DNA from: Paramesorhizobium endophyticum
GTDB lineage: Bacteria > Pseudomonadota > Alphaproteobacteria > Rhizobiales > Rhizobiaceae
Reading direction: 5' to 3'
Length of the DNA stretch: 59,138 bases
Assembly (NCBI RefSeq): GCF_014640615.1
Contig: NZ_BMHH01000025.1
Location: 1 to 59,138, forward strand
The translations under genes and the position numbers were made by a program. Positions 34,762 through 43,698 of the stretch are shown in pieces. Each line of letters starts with the position of its first letter. The stretch's first letter is position 1. The notes beneath the pieces were generated by a model that did not search any database, was not told where the DNA came from, and was given only the letters and a program-made list of their open reading frames with translations.

Positions 34762-34890
34762 TTAATATGATAATTTTATTCAGTTTTATCACAACTATGT
34801 GAGAACGGGTTTCCGTTCGGCCTTCGCTCTATGCCTCCCCATGGCCTTCGATCATATTCAGGCGACTTGCCAATCTTTCGAGGGGAAATC

Positions 34891-35328
34891 ATGCGTAAAC
34901 TGGTCGCTGCCGCCGCTCTGTTCATCGCCACCGCCGGTCTTGCCCATGCCGATGTCGTCGCCGACCGCGAAGCCATCATGAAGGGCCTGGCGAGATCCGT
35001 GGGCCAGCTCGCGCCGATGGTGAAGGGCGCCAAACCCTTCGACGCCGCCGCTGCCTCCGACGCGCTCTCCCAGCTCAACGACTACGCCCAGAAGCTCGAT
35101 GTCGATGCGCTGTTCCCGAAGGGTTCCGATACCGGCGAGACGGAAGCCTCGCCGAAGATCTGGGAAAACATGGCCGATTTCAAAGCCCGGAACGAGAAGT
35201 TCAAGACCGATGTAGCGGCCGCCGTTGCCGCCAAGCCGCAGGATCTGGATAGCCTGAAAGCCCAGTTCCAGGTGATCTCAGCCAATTGCGGCAGCTGCCA
35301 CCAGCAATTCCGGGTGAAGAAGAATTAG
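34891..35328 (+). CDS. Cytochrome c-prime family protein
   Basis: A 145-residue periplasmic cytochrome c' (c556-like) with signal peptide MRKLVAAAALFIATAGLAHA. The single haem site CGSCH lies near the C-terminus (about residues 134-138), as usual for the four-helix c' fold. Members bind NO or carry electrons; the role here is not clear. The RBS AGGGGAAA precedes the ATG at 34891. A diheme cytochrome gene follows after an R1 repeat. Confidence 0.93.
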   Translation: MRKLVAAAALFIATAGLAHADVVADREAIMKGLARSVGQLAPMVKGAKPFDAAAASDALSQLNDYAQKLDVDALFPKGSDTGETEASPKIWENMADFKARNEKFKTDVAAAVAAKPQDLDSLKAQFQVISANCGSCHQQFRVKKN

Positions 35329-35359
35329 GTTTGATACGGTTTTGATGGAAGCGCGAGGC

Positions 35360-35533
35360 GCCCCCCTCTGTCCTGCCGGACATCTCCCCCGCGAGGGGGG
35401 AGATTGGCTGATGGGTCCATCGGCCTCTACCTTGCAACCTCGGCGATTAATGCCGAGCGCCGATGAAGGCGTGATCTCCCCCCTTGTGGGGGAGATGCCG
35501 CCCTTCGACAGGCTCAGGAGGGCAGAGGGGGGT
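35360..35533. repeat. R1 element carrying an R4 module
   Basis: A 174-bp R1 copy whose right arm is interrupted at GAGATGC/GGCAG by an R4 core (CGCCCTTCGACAGGCTCAGG). It lies between two cytochrome genes on the same strand. Confidence 0.9.
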
Positions 35534-35580
35534 ACTGTCCCGCCGGCATCTCCATCGAAAAACAAAAGGCGCTGACGGCC

Positions 35581-36519
35581 ATGCTCCGCAAGCTCACCGT
35601 CCTTGCCCTAGTCCTGATAGCCCTCGCCTCGGCGGGCTTCTGGTTCCTCACCGCGCCGCAGCGGGTCGATGCGAAGGTTCTGGCGAATCTCGCGCCCGGT
35701 GATGCCGCCAATGGCGAGCGGATGTTCTGGGCGGGCGGCTGCGCTTCCTGCCATGCCGCGCCGGGAGCGGAGGGGGATGCGAGGCTCGTGCTGGCGGGCG
35801 GAGGCGAAATCCTCTCTCCCTTCGGCGCTTTCGTCGCTCCCAACATCTCGCCTTCGCCGCAGGGCATCGGCGCTTGGGAATTCGACGACTTCGCCAACGC
35901 CATGCTGCGGGGCGTCGGGCCGGATGGGAGCCATCTCTACCCCTCCTTTCCCTATACGTCCTATATCCGCATGAAGCCGCAGGACGTGGCGGACCTCTTC
36001 GCCTATCTGAAGACTCTGCCGCAATCCGACAACGTCGCGCCCCCGCACCGGCTCGCCTTCCCCTATAACATCCGGCGCGGCATCGGCTTGTGGAAGCTTC
36101 GCTATCTCTCGCCCGATCCGGTGGTCGCGCTCGATAATCCCCCGGACACCGTCAAGCGCGGGCAATATCTGGTGGAAGGACCGGGCCATTGCGGCGAATG
36201 CCATACGCCGCGCGATATGTTCGGCGGGCTGGAAAAATCGCGCTGGCTGTCAGGAGCCGTTTCGCCTGAGATCGGCGAGGACGGCAAGCAGGGCATCGTC
36301 CCCAACATCACCAGCGGGGAGGGCGGTATTTCAAGCTGGAGCGAGGGCGATATCGCCTATTCGCTGGAAAGCGGCTTCACGCCCGATTTCGATTCGCTCG
36401 GCGGTTCCATGGCCGATGTGGTGGCGAATATGAGCAAGCTCCCCGCCAGCGACCGCGAAGCTATCGCGGCGTATCTGAAGGCGATTCCGGGGCATGGGGA
36501 TGGGTATAAGGCGAAATAG
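35581..36519 (+). CDS. Diheme cytochrome c
   Basis: A 312-residue protein with an N-terminal membrane anchor or signal (about 5-22) and two haem sites, CASCH (about 57-61) and CGECH (about 204-208). It resembles the cytochrome subunits that take electrons from membrane-bound or periplasmic dehydrogenases. The distal Met ligands could not be placed with certainty. It may be co-transcribed with the cytochrome c' gene upstream. Confidence 0.88.
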   Translation: MLRKLTVLALVLIALASAGFWFLTAPQRVDAKVLANLAPGDAANGERMFWAGGCASCHAAPGAEGDARLVLAGGGEILSPFGAFVAPNISPSPQGIGAWEFDDFANAMLRGVGPDGSHLYPSFPYTSYIRMKPQDVADLFAYLKTLPQSDNVAPPHRLAFPYNIRRGIGLWKLRYLSPDPVVALDNPPDTVKRGQYLVEGPGHCGECHTPRDMFGGLEKSRWLSGAVSPEIGEDGKQGIVPNITSGEGGISSWSEGDIAYSLESGFTPDFDSLGGSMADVVANMSKLPASDREAIAAYLKAIPGHGDGYKAK

Positions 36520-36560
36520 GGGGTGTAGGTTTAAAGTGGAACGCTGGCGGGACGGGCTCG

Positions 36561-36710
36561 CACCCTCCTTCCCCCTTGCGGGGAAGGAGGGTGCGTTAGC
36601 GGGCGGATGGGGGTGGTGACGTTTGCGCTACGGTCTTCGAAGCAAGCGCAAACGTCACCACCCCCACCCGACCCTTCGGGTCACCCTCCCCGCAAGGGGG
36701 AGGGAGGGTG
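36561..36710. repeat. R2 element
   Basis: The outer arms CACCCTCCTTCCCCCTTGCG ... CGCAAGGGGGAGGGAGGGTG enclose inverted copies of GTGGTGACGTTTGCGCT. It lies in the gap between convergent genes. Confidence 0.9.
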
Positions 36711-36748
36711 AGAGCCGTCCCGCGCCGGCGTTTCAATTCATAAAGAAC

Positions 36749-37075
36749 TTACCGCACCCGGCAGAATGCCGCCCGGGGTGCGCCGAAGTCACCATATTTG
36801 CTCTGCATCGTATAGAGCCAGCCCCGGCATTCCTCCATCGAGGTGAAGCAGCGGAACCGGTCGACGGGCACACGGGCATCGTCATCGCTGATGAAGGGCG
36901 ATTCCTTCTCGCCGCTGAAGATGCCGACGATCACGCCGCTGCCGGCAGGGGGCGTGTTGCAGCGCTGCCCGGCATTCTCAGGCACATTCTTGAGCACGGC
37001 AGCCTCCGCCGCAACCGAAGCCGCGAACAGCACCGCCGCCGCGCCGAGAAAAAAGGCAAGAACGATCTGTTTCAT
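36749..37075 (-). CDS. Small secreted cysteine-containing protein
   Basis: A 108-residue hypothetical protein with a signal peptide (MKQIVLAFFLGAAAVLFAAS, cleavage near residue 24). Four cysteines in the mature part (about 39, 75, 83 and 105) could form two disulfides. I do not recognise the family. It stands alone between repeat-filled gaps. Confidence 0.6.
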   Translation of the reverse strand: MKQIVLAFFLGAAAVLFAASVAAEAAVLKNVPENAGQRCNTPPAGSGVIVGIFSGEKESPFISDDDARVPVDRFRCFTSMEECRGWLYTMQSKYGDFGAPRAAFCRVR

Positions 37076-37182
37076 GATCCTGGAGCCTCTACTGTCGAAT
37101 CACAGGATAACCGCAATCGAGCCGGATTGTTCCTGTTTTGCCGGGCATGGCTAATGTCTTCTTAGGGTTTGCTGGAAGCGCG

Positions 37183-37440
37183 AGCCACCCCCTCTGTCCT
37201 TCTGAGCTTGTCGAAGGGCGGGTATCTCCCCTCACGAGTTTGCACCTTCATAGACGCGCGCAACCGACTGTGCGCCCTTCACCCCCGTGGTTCGAGGCTC
37301 CCCTTCGACAAGCTCAGGGTCGCACCTCACCATGAGGGTGAAGGGTTGGAACGCCGCAGTAGCCCTCATCCTGAGGTGCGTAGTGAAGCGCAGCGGAACG
37401 AAGCCTCGAAGGGCGAGGGCCTTGGCGGTTCCATTAAAAC
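37183..37440. repeat. R4/R1 mosaic repeats
   Basis: Contains an R1 arm start (CACCCCCTCTGTCC) interrupted by the R4 core (TTCTGAGCTTGTCGAAGGGC), then two inverted R4 units around 37290-37415 and the R4 tail TTGGCGGTTCCATTAAAACA. No gene lies in 37076-37450. Confidence 0.85.
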
Positions 37441-37450
37441 AAGAACTACC

Positions 37451-39571
37451 TTAAGCCACCTCCGCAGCCTTCACCCCCGTCTTCCCCGTCACCTTCAGCA
37501 CGAAAGCATAATTATGCGCGATTTCCTCCAGCCGTGAGAAACGCCCCGACGCGCCCGCATGGCCTGCATCCATGTTGATGCGGAAGAGGACCGGGTTGTC
37601 GTCCGTTTTCAGCTCGCGAAGCTTCGCCACCCATTTCGCCGGCTCCCAATAGGTGACGCGCGGGTCGGTGAGGCCGGCGACTGCCATGATGGGGGGATAG
37701 GCCTGGGACGAGACATTGGAATAGGGGCAATAGGAAGCGATATAACGGTAATCCGCCTCCGAGGTGGCCGGGTTGCCCCACTCAGGCCATTCGAGCGGCG
37801 TCAGCGGCAGGGTCTCATCGAGGATCGTGTTGAGCACGTCCACGAACGGCACCTCGGCGATGATGCCACCGAACGCGTCAGGAGCCATGTTGGCGACCGC
37901 GCCCATCAGCAAACCGCCCGCCGAGCCGCCCTGCGCGACGATGCGGTCATGGCCGGTGAAGCCTTCCGCCACCAGATGCCTCGCCGCGGCGATGAAATCG
38001 GTGAAGGTGTTCTTTTTCCTGTCGCGCTTGCCGTTCTCGTACCAGGCAAAACCCTTGTCCTTGCCGCCGCGGATATGCGCGATGGCATAGACGAAGCCGC
38101 GGTTCACCAGCGACAGGCAATTGGTGTTGAAGCTCGCCGGAATGGTCATGCCATAGGAGCCGTAGCCGTAAAGCAGGCAGGGGGCCGAGCCGTCGAGCGG
38201 CGTATCCTTGCGATAGAGGATCGAGACGGGGACCAGTTCGCCGTCAGGCGCGGGCGCGAGCAGCCGCCGCGTCACATAATCCGCCGGATTGTGCCCTGAC
38301 GGCACCTCCTGCGTCTTCAGGAGCGTGCGCTCGCGCGTGCGCATATTGTAGTCGAATTCCTGCGCCGGGGTCGTCATCGAGGAATAGGTGAAGCGGATGA
38401 TTTCGGTGTCATATTCCGCGCTGCCGACGAGGCCCAGCGAATAAGCTTCTTCCTCGAAGGCGATGGCGTGTTCCTCGCCGGTTTTGCGGTCGCGCACGAT
38501 GATTCGAGGCAGCCCTTCCGCGCGCTCCAGCCAGACGAGGAAATCGCGATAGGCCGAGTGGCTCAGGATGATCGTGCCGGGCTTCTCCGGCACCACTTCG
38601 GTCCAGTTCTCACGCTCCGGGCGATCGACCGGCGCGCTCATGATCTTGAAATCCTTCGCGCCGTCCGCATTCGTCAGGATGTAGAAGACATCCCCGCCTT
38701 CGGTGAGGCTGTATTCCACGCCGGTTTCGCGCTTGGCCACCAGGCGCGGCGGGGTGAGGGGCGCGTTCGCCGGAACGATCCATTCCTCCGACGTTTCATG
38801 GTCGCCAATGGAGATAAATATGAAATCGTCGAGGGCGGACCCGCTGACGCTCATGAAGAAGCCGGGATCGGGCTCCTCGAACACCAGCCGGTCGTCCGCC
38901 TGCGGCGTGCCGACCTTGTGGTAATAGAGTTTTGAAGGGCGATGGTTCTCGTCCACCCGCGTGTAAAAGAAGCCCTCGCTCGCCGCGTCCCAGACGCCGC
39001 CGCCGCTGGTGTCGAGAATGGCGTCGTCGAGATCAACAAGCGTGTCGAGATCGCGCACCTTCAGCGTATAGAATTCCGATCCCTTGTCGTCGAATCCCCA
39101 GGCAAGCCGCCGGTGATTGGGGGAGTGGTCGGCGGAAGAGAGGCGGAAATAGGTCTTGCCCTCCGCTTCCTTGTCGCCGTCGAGCAGCACGGTCTCCTCA
39201 CCGCCCTCGCGCGGAAGCCGGAAAAGGCGCGGCTGCTCGCCGCCGATGCGATAGGACGAGCCATAGGCAAAGGGGCCGTCCTTGTAGGGCACCGACGAAT
39301 CATCCTCCCTGATTCGCCCCTTCATTTCCGCGAACAGCGCCTCGCGCAGCTCCCGCATGTCGTCCATCATGCCTGCGTAATAGCTGTTCTCGGCGTCGAG
39401 ATGCGCGCGGATATCGGGGGCGAGCAGGGACGGGTCCTTGAACACCTCCTGCCAATTGTCTGCGCGGAGCCAGGCATAATCGTCGGTGCGGGTGATTCCG
39501 TGGCGGGTGTTGCTGACGGGGTGTTTGGCGGCGATGGGGGCGGCGAGGGTGGGGTAGGAGGGTTTGGTCAT
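37451..39571 (-). CDS. ptrB: Oligopeptidase B (S9A prolyl-oligopeptidase family)
   Basis: A 706-residue serine oligopeptidase that cleaves short peptides after basic residues. The N-terminal beta-propeller covers about 70-410. The C-terminal alpha/beta-hydrolase domain carries the nucleophile in QGGSAGGLLMG (Ser at about 549); Asp lies in GLTDPRVTYWEPAKW and the probable His in MDAGHAGASGRF (about 677). Length and motifs fit PtrB. No signal peptide is seen. Confidence 0.94.
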   Translation of the reverse strand: MTKPSYPTLAAPIAAKHPVSNTRHGITRTDDYAWLRADNWQEVFKDPSLLAPDIRAHLDAENSYYAGMMDDMRELREALFAEMKGRIREDDSSVPYKDGPFAYGSSYRIGGEQPRLFRLPREGGEETVLLDGDKEAEGKTYFRLSSADHSPNHRRLAWGFDDKGSEFYTLKVRDLDTLVDLDDAILDTSGGGVWDAASEGFFYTRVDENHRPSKLYYHKVGTPQADDRLVFEEPDPGFFMSVSGSALDDFIFISIGDHETSEEWIVPANAPLTPPRLVAKRETGVEYSLTEGGDVFYILTNADGAKDFKIMSAPVDRPERENWTEVVPEKPGTIILSHSAYRDFLVWLERAEGLPRIIVRDRKTGEEHAIAFEEEAYSLGLVGSAEYDTEIIRFTYSSMTTPAQEFDYNMRTRERTLLKTQEVPSGHNPADYVTRRLLAPAPDGELVPVSILYRKDTPLDGSAPCLLYGYGSYGMTIPASFNTNCLSLVNRGFVYAIAHIRGGKDKGFAWYENGKRDRKKNTFTDFIAAARHLVAEGFTGHDRIVAQGGSAGGLLMGAVANMAPDAFGGIIAEVPFVDVLNTILDETLPLTPLEWPEWGNPATSEADYRYIASYCPYSNVSSQAYPPIMAVAGLTDPRVTYWEPAKWVAKLRELKTDDNPVLFRINMDAGHAGASGRFSRLEEIAHNYAFVLKVTGKTGVKAAEVA

Positions 39572-39620
39572 GGGGGTCTCTGGGGTGGGGGGTATCTATA
39601 GTGAAAGGGGCGCCGGTTCG

Positions 39621-39829
39621 CGCCCTCCTTCCCCCTTGCGGGGATTGAGGAGCGTTCGGCCGAAGGCCGAGGAAAAGCCAACGATTTGGCTTTTCCAGCG
39701 ACGAACCCCGCGTTAGCGGGCGGATGGGGGTGGTGACGTCCGCGCTTGCTTCGAAGACCGTGGCGCCAAGCGTCGCCACCCCCACCCGACCCTTCGGGCC
39801 ACCCTCCCCGCAAGGGGGAGGGAGGGTGC
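39621..39829. repeat. R2 element with inner hairpin insert
   Basis: R2 outer arms with an extra roughly 65-bp module holding CGTTCGGCCGAAGGCCGAGG and AAAAGCCAACGATTTGGCTT. The same module occurs in the 53182-53386 copy. Confidence 0.9.
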
Positions 39830-39843
39830 TAAACCATTAACGC

Positions 39844-40263
39844 TCAATCCTCATCAAACACCAGCGCATGTCCGTTCATGCAATAGCGCAGGCCCGTTGG
39901 CGGCGGGCCATCGGGGAAAAGATGGCCCAGATGCGCGTCGCAATCGGCGCAGCGGATTTCCGTGCGCACCATGCCGTAGGAAAGATCCTCGAAGGCCTCC
40001 ACCGCGTCCGGCTCGATCGGCTGGTAGAAGCTGGGCCAGCCGGTGCCGGACTCATATTTCGCCTCCGAGCGGTAGAGCGGACGCCCGCAGCAGACGCATT
40101 TATAGGTGCCCTTCAGGCTGCTGTCGAAGTTGGGGCTGGAGAAGGCGCGCTCGGTGCCGTGCTGCCGGGTGATCTGGTACTGGATCGGAGTCAGCTGCTC
40201 GCGCCATTCGTCATCGCTCTTGACTATTTTCAGCGGCTTTCGCCGGGTCTCGGTCGCGCTCAT
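39844..40263 (-). CDS. msrB: Peptide-methionine (R)-S-oxide reductase
   Basis: A 139-residue MsrB that reduces methionine-R-sulfoxide in proteins. Zinc-binding CxxC pairs are in CVCCGRPL (about 48-51) and [10 protein letters not shown] (about 97-100). The catalytic cysteine is in [13 protein letters not shown] (about 129). The start at 40263 has AAAGGAAC upstream; the longer frame is not supported. Confidence 0.95.
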   Translation of the reverse strand: MSATETRRKPLKIVKSDDEWREQLTPIQYQITRQHGTERAFSSPNFDSSLKGTYKCVCCGRPLYRSEAKYESGTGWPSFYQPIEPDAVEAFEDLSYGMVRTEIRCADCDAHLGHLFPDGPPPTGLRYCMNGHALVFDED

Positions 40264-40826
40264 GGCTGTTCCTTTCCAAGATGGGAGCGCCCCATATTTA
40301 TGTGCCGGAGGCGGCTTCGGCAACGGCAAGCATGCGCTGCGCTGTTTCTTATTGTCGCATCCGCGCTCTCATTGTCCCGTCACAATCATTCGGAGTGCGT
40401 TTTGGCGGGAATTATTTTCACTTCGCCAGAAATTTGACGTAATGATCCGCTTTTTCATGGAAGCTACATCGACTGTTGGAGGCTGCGCTTAACCGATCCC
40501 ACCGATTCACTTGAAAATATATTAAATAGATTTTGGATCAAATATTGGGGTAACTTCTATGTTATATTCCAGCGATATCCCATGGATACATGAATAGTTA
40601 TGAAATTAAGGATATATAATTTTACTTTATTAAATATTGGAAAGAAACGCAAAGTTGTAGTACAAATTAATTGACAGATTGGTTTTCCTTGGCGATATGG
40701 TCGCCTCGCGCGGGATGGGCTAGGCACAGCCAAACGAATTGATCTGCTGCCAGCATTCGAAGAGTGGATGCCCTCGGCGGAAATGTCTTCGGATATTTCC
40801 AATGGGTGTATAATGAGGGAAGATAG
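40264..40826. promoter_or_regulatory. AT-rich region upstream of mucR
   Basis: 563 bases with no convincing gene. From about 40500 to 40700 the DNA is clearly AT-richer than the rest of the window, with runs of A and T. MucR/Ros proteins bind AT-rich sites containing T-A steps and usually repress their own gene, so this is a likely autoregulatory region; no exact site can be set. Confidence 0.45.
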
Positions 40827-41255
40827 ATGGAACATCTTGAAATTAACGAAGCTGCTGAGGACGTACTGCTCGGTCTGACCGCAGAAGTTGTTGCTGCCTA
40901 TGTCAGCAACAACTCAGTGAGAGCAGGGGAATTGCCTACACTGATTGCGGAAGTTCATGCCGCGTTTGGTCGTGTCGGTACCCGCGAAGAAGCGATGGCG
41001 GTGGTCGAGAAGCCGAAACCGGCCGTCAATCCCAAGCGGTCTATTTTCGACGACTATATCATCTGCCTGGAAGACGGTAAGAAGTTCAAGTCGCTGAAGC
41101 GTCACCTGATGACGCATTACGGCATGACGCCGGAACAGTACCGCGAGAAGTGGGATCTGGATCCGAGCTATCCGATGGTCGCGCCGAACTACGCAGCTGC
41201 CCGTTCGCAGCTCGCCAAGAACATGGGCCTCGGCCGCAAGCGCAAGCGCGCCTGA
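40827..41255 (+). CDS. mucR: MucR/Ros-family zinc-finger regulator
   Basis: A 142-residue prokaryotic zinc-finger protein. Residues about 1-55 form the oligomerisation part. The finger is ICLEDGKKFKSLKRHLMTHYG (Cys and Asp, then two His), the CxxD form known in several rhizobial MucR proteins. MucR is an H-NS-like global regulator of exopolysaccharide, motility, virulence and cell-cycle genes. It is followed by a terminator and an R6 repeat, and its neighbourhood matches the conserved mucR block of Rhizobiales. Confidence 0.96.
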   Translation: MEHLEINEAAEDVLLGLTAEVVAAYVSNNSVRAGELPTLIAEVHAAFGRVGTREEAMAVVEKPKPAVNPKRSIFDDYIICLEDGKKFKSLKRHLMTHYGMTPEQYREKWDLDPSYPMVAPNYAAARSQLAKNMGLGRKRKRA

Positions 41256-41277
41256 GCCACGCCCCATGGCAACGACT

Positions 41278-41307
41278 TAAAAAACGGCGCTTCGACGCCG
41301 TTTTTTA
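41278..41307 (+). terminator. Terminator after mucR
   Basis: AAAAAACGGCG-CTTCGA-CGCCGTTTTTT: a symmetric stem with A and T runs on both sides. Confidence 0.9.
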
Positions 41308-41401
41308 TTGAGTGAGTAGTGAGATAGTGAGTAGTGAGATAGTGGGGCGGGCCATCTTTTCACTACTCACTACTCACTACTCACTACTCACTACTCACTG
41401 T
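41308..41401. repeat. R6 TGAGTAG-type repeat cluster
   Basis: Direct units TGAGTAG/TGAGATAG (41312-41343) face at least five inverted CTACTCA units (41358-41399), around GGGGCGGGCCATC. The inverted block supplies the TGA stop of the gene on the minus strand. It lies between the convergent mucR and the 91-residue gene. Confidence 0.9.
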
Positions 41402-41670
41402 CTTATCCTCTCCATCGCCTGCTTCAGCGCGATATGCCGGTTGAGATCATAGCTCCAGTGGCCTGATGTGCCCTTGAGCCGTTCGCGCTCGATGAGGCGC
41501 TTCAGCCGGCGGATGGCCGTGCGTTTTTCCTCTTGCGATGCGGCGAGAACGGCGTCCAGATCGATGCCGCAAAGGATTTGCAGCGCCGCGCGCTGCATGG
41601 CTTCTCCGCGCTGCTTTTCCTTCAGTGTAAGAAATTCCCGGGCTTGCCTGACAAGATGATGAGAGGTCAT
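41395..41670 (-). CDS. Conserved 91-residue hypothetical protein
   Basis: A mostly helical, charged small protein (MTSHHLVRQAREFLTLKEKQ ... AASQEEKRTAIRRLKRLIER ... HIALKQAMERIRQ). The family is unknown to me. The start at 41670 is the first codon outside the R7 palindrome that precedes it; the longer frame would include that repeat. Its TGA stop is contributed by R6. Confidence 0.6.
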   Translation of the reverse strand: MTSHHLVRQAREFLTLKEKQRGEAMQRAALQILCGIDLDAVLAASQEEKRTAIRRLKRLIERERLKGTSGHWSYDLNRHIALKQAMERIRQ

Positions 41671-41687
41671 GAGGTCCGTCCGTTGGA

Positions 41688-41730
41688 GCAAGTCCAGGAA
41701 AAGTGCAAACCAGCTTCCGTTTGAACTTGC
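41688..41730. repeat. R7 palindrome, diverged copy
   Basis: GCAAGTCCAGGAAAAGTGC on the left arm and GAACTTGC on the right; the centre differs from the two identical copies in pbpC and at the terminase junction. It lies just upstream of the 91-residue gene. Confidence 0.8.
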
Positions 41731-41935
41731 GAAAGTGAAGTGTTGGACAAACAGTTTGACGCTGTCGGGCAATGTGGAGGATTAATTCCTACTTCTGCTT
41801 CTTCCCCCAAAGAAATAATCCTTGCTGCACAAAAGCTTAATTAGAATTCGCGCGAGAATTAATAAAAAATTTATCCTCGCAATGCTCATCGGTTGTATAA
41901 GAAGATATTCCTAGTTCCAGCAGGGGGAAATGAGA

Positions 41936-42400
41936 ATGTCTTTGGGGGTTTCCGGTGTGATCCATACGCAGTCCGAGGCGATCGACGCGCTTGTGACGCT
42001 GGCTGTCAGGCATGGGCGTTCGCTGGCCATCGACCGGCCTCCGGCGATGGGGGAGAGACGGCGAAGGCACGTTCCGCGGGGGCGGATGGTCGAGGTCTGC
42101 GATGCTTTCATCGACATCCTCGCCGCTTTTTACGGGGTTTCCGGCCATGAGCTGCGCTCGGGCGAGCGCTGCCGGCGCGAGGTGGCGCGGGTGCGGCAGA
42201 TCGGCATGTATGTGGCGCACACGCTCTTCGGCATGTCGATGACCGAGGTGGCGCGAGGCTTTGGACGCGACCGTTCGACCGTCATGCATGCCTGCCACCT
42301 GATCGAGGACGCGCGAGAGAGCAAGGAGTTCGACCTGGTCGTCGCGGCCTTCGAGCGCCTGGCCGCCGCCACCTTCCTCAATGAAGGGAGGAACGGATGA
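41936..42400 (+). CDS. DnaA domain IV-like HTH protein
   Basis: A 154-residue protein. Its second half (about 85-150) resembles the DNA-binding domain IV of DnaA, with VARVRQIGMYVAHTLFGMSM and the signature GRDRSTVMHACHLIED. No AAA+ domain is present, so it is not an initiator itself. Such proteins are conserved beside mucR in Rhizobiales and may affect replication or transcription. The start at 41936 is preferred because AGGGGG lies eight bases upstream; an ATG at 41930 is too close to it. Stop overlaps the next start (ATGA). Confidence 0.8.
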   Translation: MSLGVSGVIHTQSEAIDALVTLAVRHGRSLAIDRPPAMGERRRRHVPRGRMVEVCDAFIDILAAFYGVSGHELRSGERCRREVARVRQIGMYVAHTLFGMSMTEVARGFGRDRSTVMHACHLIEDARESKEFDLVVAAFERLAAATFLNEGRNG

Positions 42401-42942
42401 TGAAACGGGATGTGAGCGTCTTCACCATCGAGATCGACGGGGAAAAGCAATCCGTCGCGGTCAATCTCGCCGAGTCGCCGCTGAGCCAGCTCTACCGGCG
42501 CAAGGGCGCGGACGGAAAGCCATTTCTCGCGGCGGAGGAGTTCGTGGCGGGAGAGCGGCTGCGCGCCGATTTCACGCGGGGTCAGCTTATGCCGCGCGTA
42601 AGCGCCAATTGGGAAACCAGCGTGGCCGGGCGAGGCCGCACCGGCGCCAACGGCACGGCAGACCTGACCGACGCGGCGCTTGCCGCGCGGTTCCGCGTGG
42701 AAAAGGCGATTGAGAGCGTCGGGCCGGAGCTGTCGGGCGTGCTCGTCGATGTCTGCTGTTTCCTGAAGGGCCTCGAAACCGTCGAGCGCGAACGCCACTG
42801 GCCGGTGCGCTCGGCAAAGCTGCTGCTGAAAGCCGCCCTCGGCGCGCTCGACCGGCACTACCACCCGCCGGCTGCCGCAAGGCAAGGCCGCCCGCGCATC
42901 CTGCAATGGGGCATGGAGGATTATAGGCCGGAGATAAGGTAG
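42397..42942 (+). CDS. DUF6456 protein
   Basis: A 181-residue protein. The conserved DUF6456-like part is about residues 45-165 (AAEEFVAGERLRADFTRGQL; AKLLLKAALGALDRHY). It starts inside the stop of the DnaA-like gene, so the two are translationally coupled. Function unknown; the pairing suggests a shared DNA-related role. Confidence 0.8.
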   Translation: MMKRDVSVFTIEIDGEKQSVAVNLAESPLSQLYRRKGADGKPFLAAEEFVAGERLRADFTRGQLMPRVSANWETSVAGRGRTGANGTADLTDAALAARFRVEKAIESVGPELSGVLVDVCCFLKGLETVERERHWPVRSAKLLLKAALGALDRHYHPPAAARQGRPRILQWGMEDYRPEIR

Positions 42943-42997
42943 TTACCCGGTAACGTGGCGGCCGGCAGATCAATCCGGGGTAACGCGGTGACTGTGA

Positions 42998-43035
42998 GAT
43001 CACCCCCTCTGCCCGGCAGGGCAGAGGGGGTGATC
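42998..43035. repeat. Minimal R1 palindrome
   Basis: GATCACCCCCTCTGCCC-GGCA-GGGCAGAGGGGGTGATC: only the outermost ends of R1 arms remain, directly facing each other. It is probably a deletion product of a full element. Confidence 0.85.
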
Positions 43036-43061
43036 AAGGGCGCCTGCCCTCAACCCTTGCC

Positions 43062-43499
43062 TCAACGCGCCGCTGGTTCCCCCGCCAGCGCCCCTTGCGC
43101 CTCGGCGCGGATACGGGCGATCATGGCGCGCAGGCCGTTGGAGCGCTGCGGCGTCAGATGTTCGTTGAGCCCGAGCGTTTTGAGAATACTGTCGGGATCC
43201 ACTGCGAGAATCTCCGAAGCCCTGCGCCCCGAATAAAGCGCCAGCACGATGGCGGCGAGCCCACGCACGATATGCGCGTCGGAATCGCCGAGGAAGGTGA
43301 TCACCGGATCGGCTCCCTCGCCGATGTCGGTCTTGAGCCAGACCTGGCTGACGCAGCCCTGCACCTTGTGCGCCGCATCGCGGGCGTCGTCAGGATAAGG
43401 TTTCAGTTCGCGCCCGAGGTCGATCACATAGCGGTAGCGGTCTTCCCAATCGTCGAGAACGTCGAAATCGGCAATGATGTCGTCAATGGTCTGAGTCAT
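43062..43499 (-). CDS. sufE: Cysteine desulfuration protein SufE
   Basis: A 145-residue SufE that accepts sulfur from the SufS desulfurase for Fe-S cluster assembly. The acceptor cysteine is in KVQGCVSQVWL (about 48). N-terminus IIADFDVLDDWEDRYRYVIDLG is typical. An ATG three codons upstream (43508) is also possible; neither has a clear RBS. The other suf genes are not in this window. Confidence 0.94.
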   Translation of the reverse strand: MTQTIDDIIADFDVLDDWEDRYRYVIDLGRELKPYPDDARDAAHKVQGCVSQVWLKTDIGEGADPVITFLGDSDAHIVRGLAAIVLALYSGRRASEILAVDPDSILKTLGLNEHLTPQRSNGLRAMIARIRAEAQGALAGEPAAR

Positions 43500-43551
43500 G
43501 GGCTTCATATAAGCATTTTGCAGGCAGGTGGAAATATAAATGCGACGTAGT

Positions 43552-43690
43552 GGTCCCTTCCCCCTCGTGGTTCGAGGCTCATTCCGCTTCGCTTCAATCG
43601 CACCTCACCACGAGGGGGAAGGGACCACTACGTCGCAGTAGCCCTCATCCTGAGGTGCGGAGTGGAACGAAGCCTCGAAGGACGAGGGCG
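43552..43690. repeat. R4 inverted unit
   Basis: The arms TCCCTTCCCCCTCGTGGTTC and CACGAGGGGGAAGGGACCAC face each other, followed by an R4 half with CCTCATCCTGAGGTGCGGAG. Confidence 0.85.
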
Positions 43691-43698
43691 CCTGGCGC

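Noticed and set aside
37559-38299. A 246-codon plus-strand frame inside oligopeptidase B
   Set aside because: Antisense shadow of a well-supported gene; no motif or RBS.
40557-40835. A 92-codon minus-strand frame upstream of mucR
   Set aside because: AT-rich regulatory DNA with no RBS; the frame overlaps the mucR start and has no coding character.
41308-41401. Possible CRISPR array
   Set aside because: The units are 7-8 bases with no spacers; it is a short tandem and inverted repeat at gene ends. No cas genes are present.
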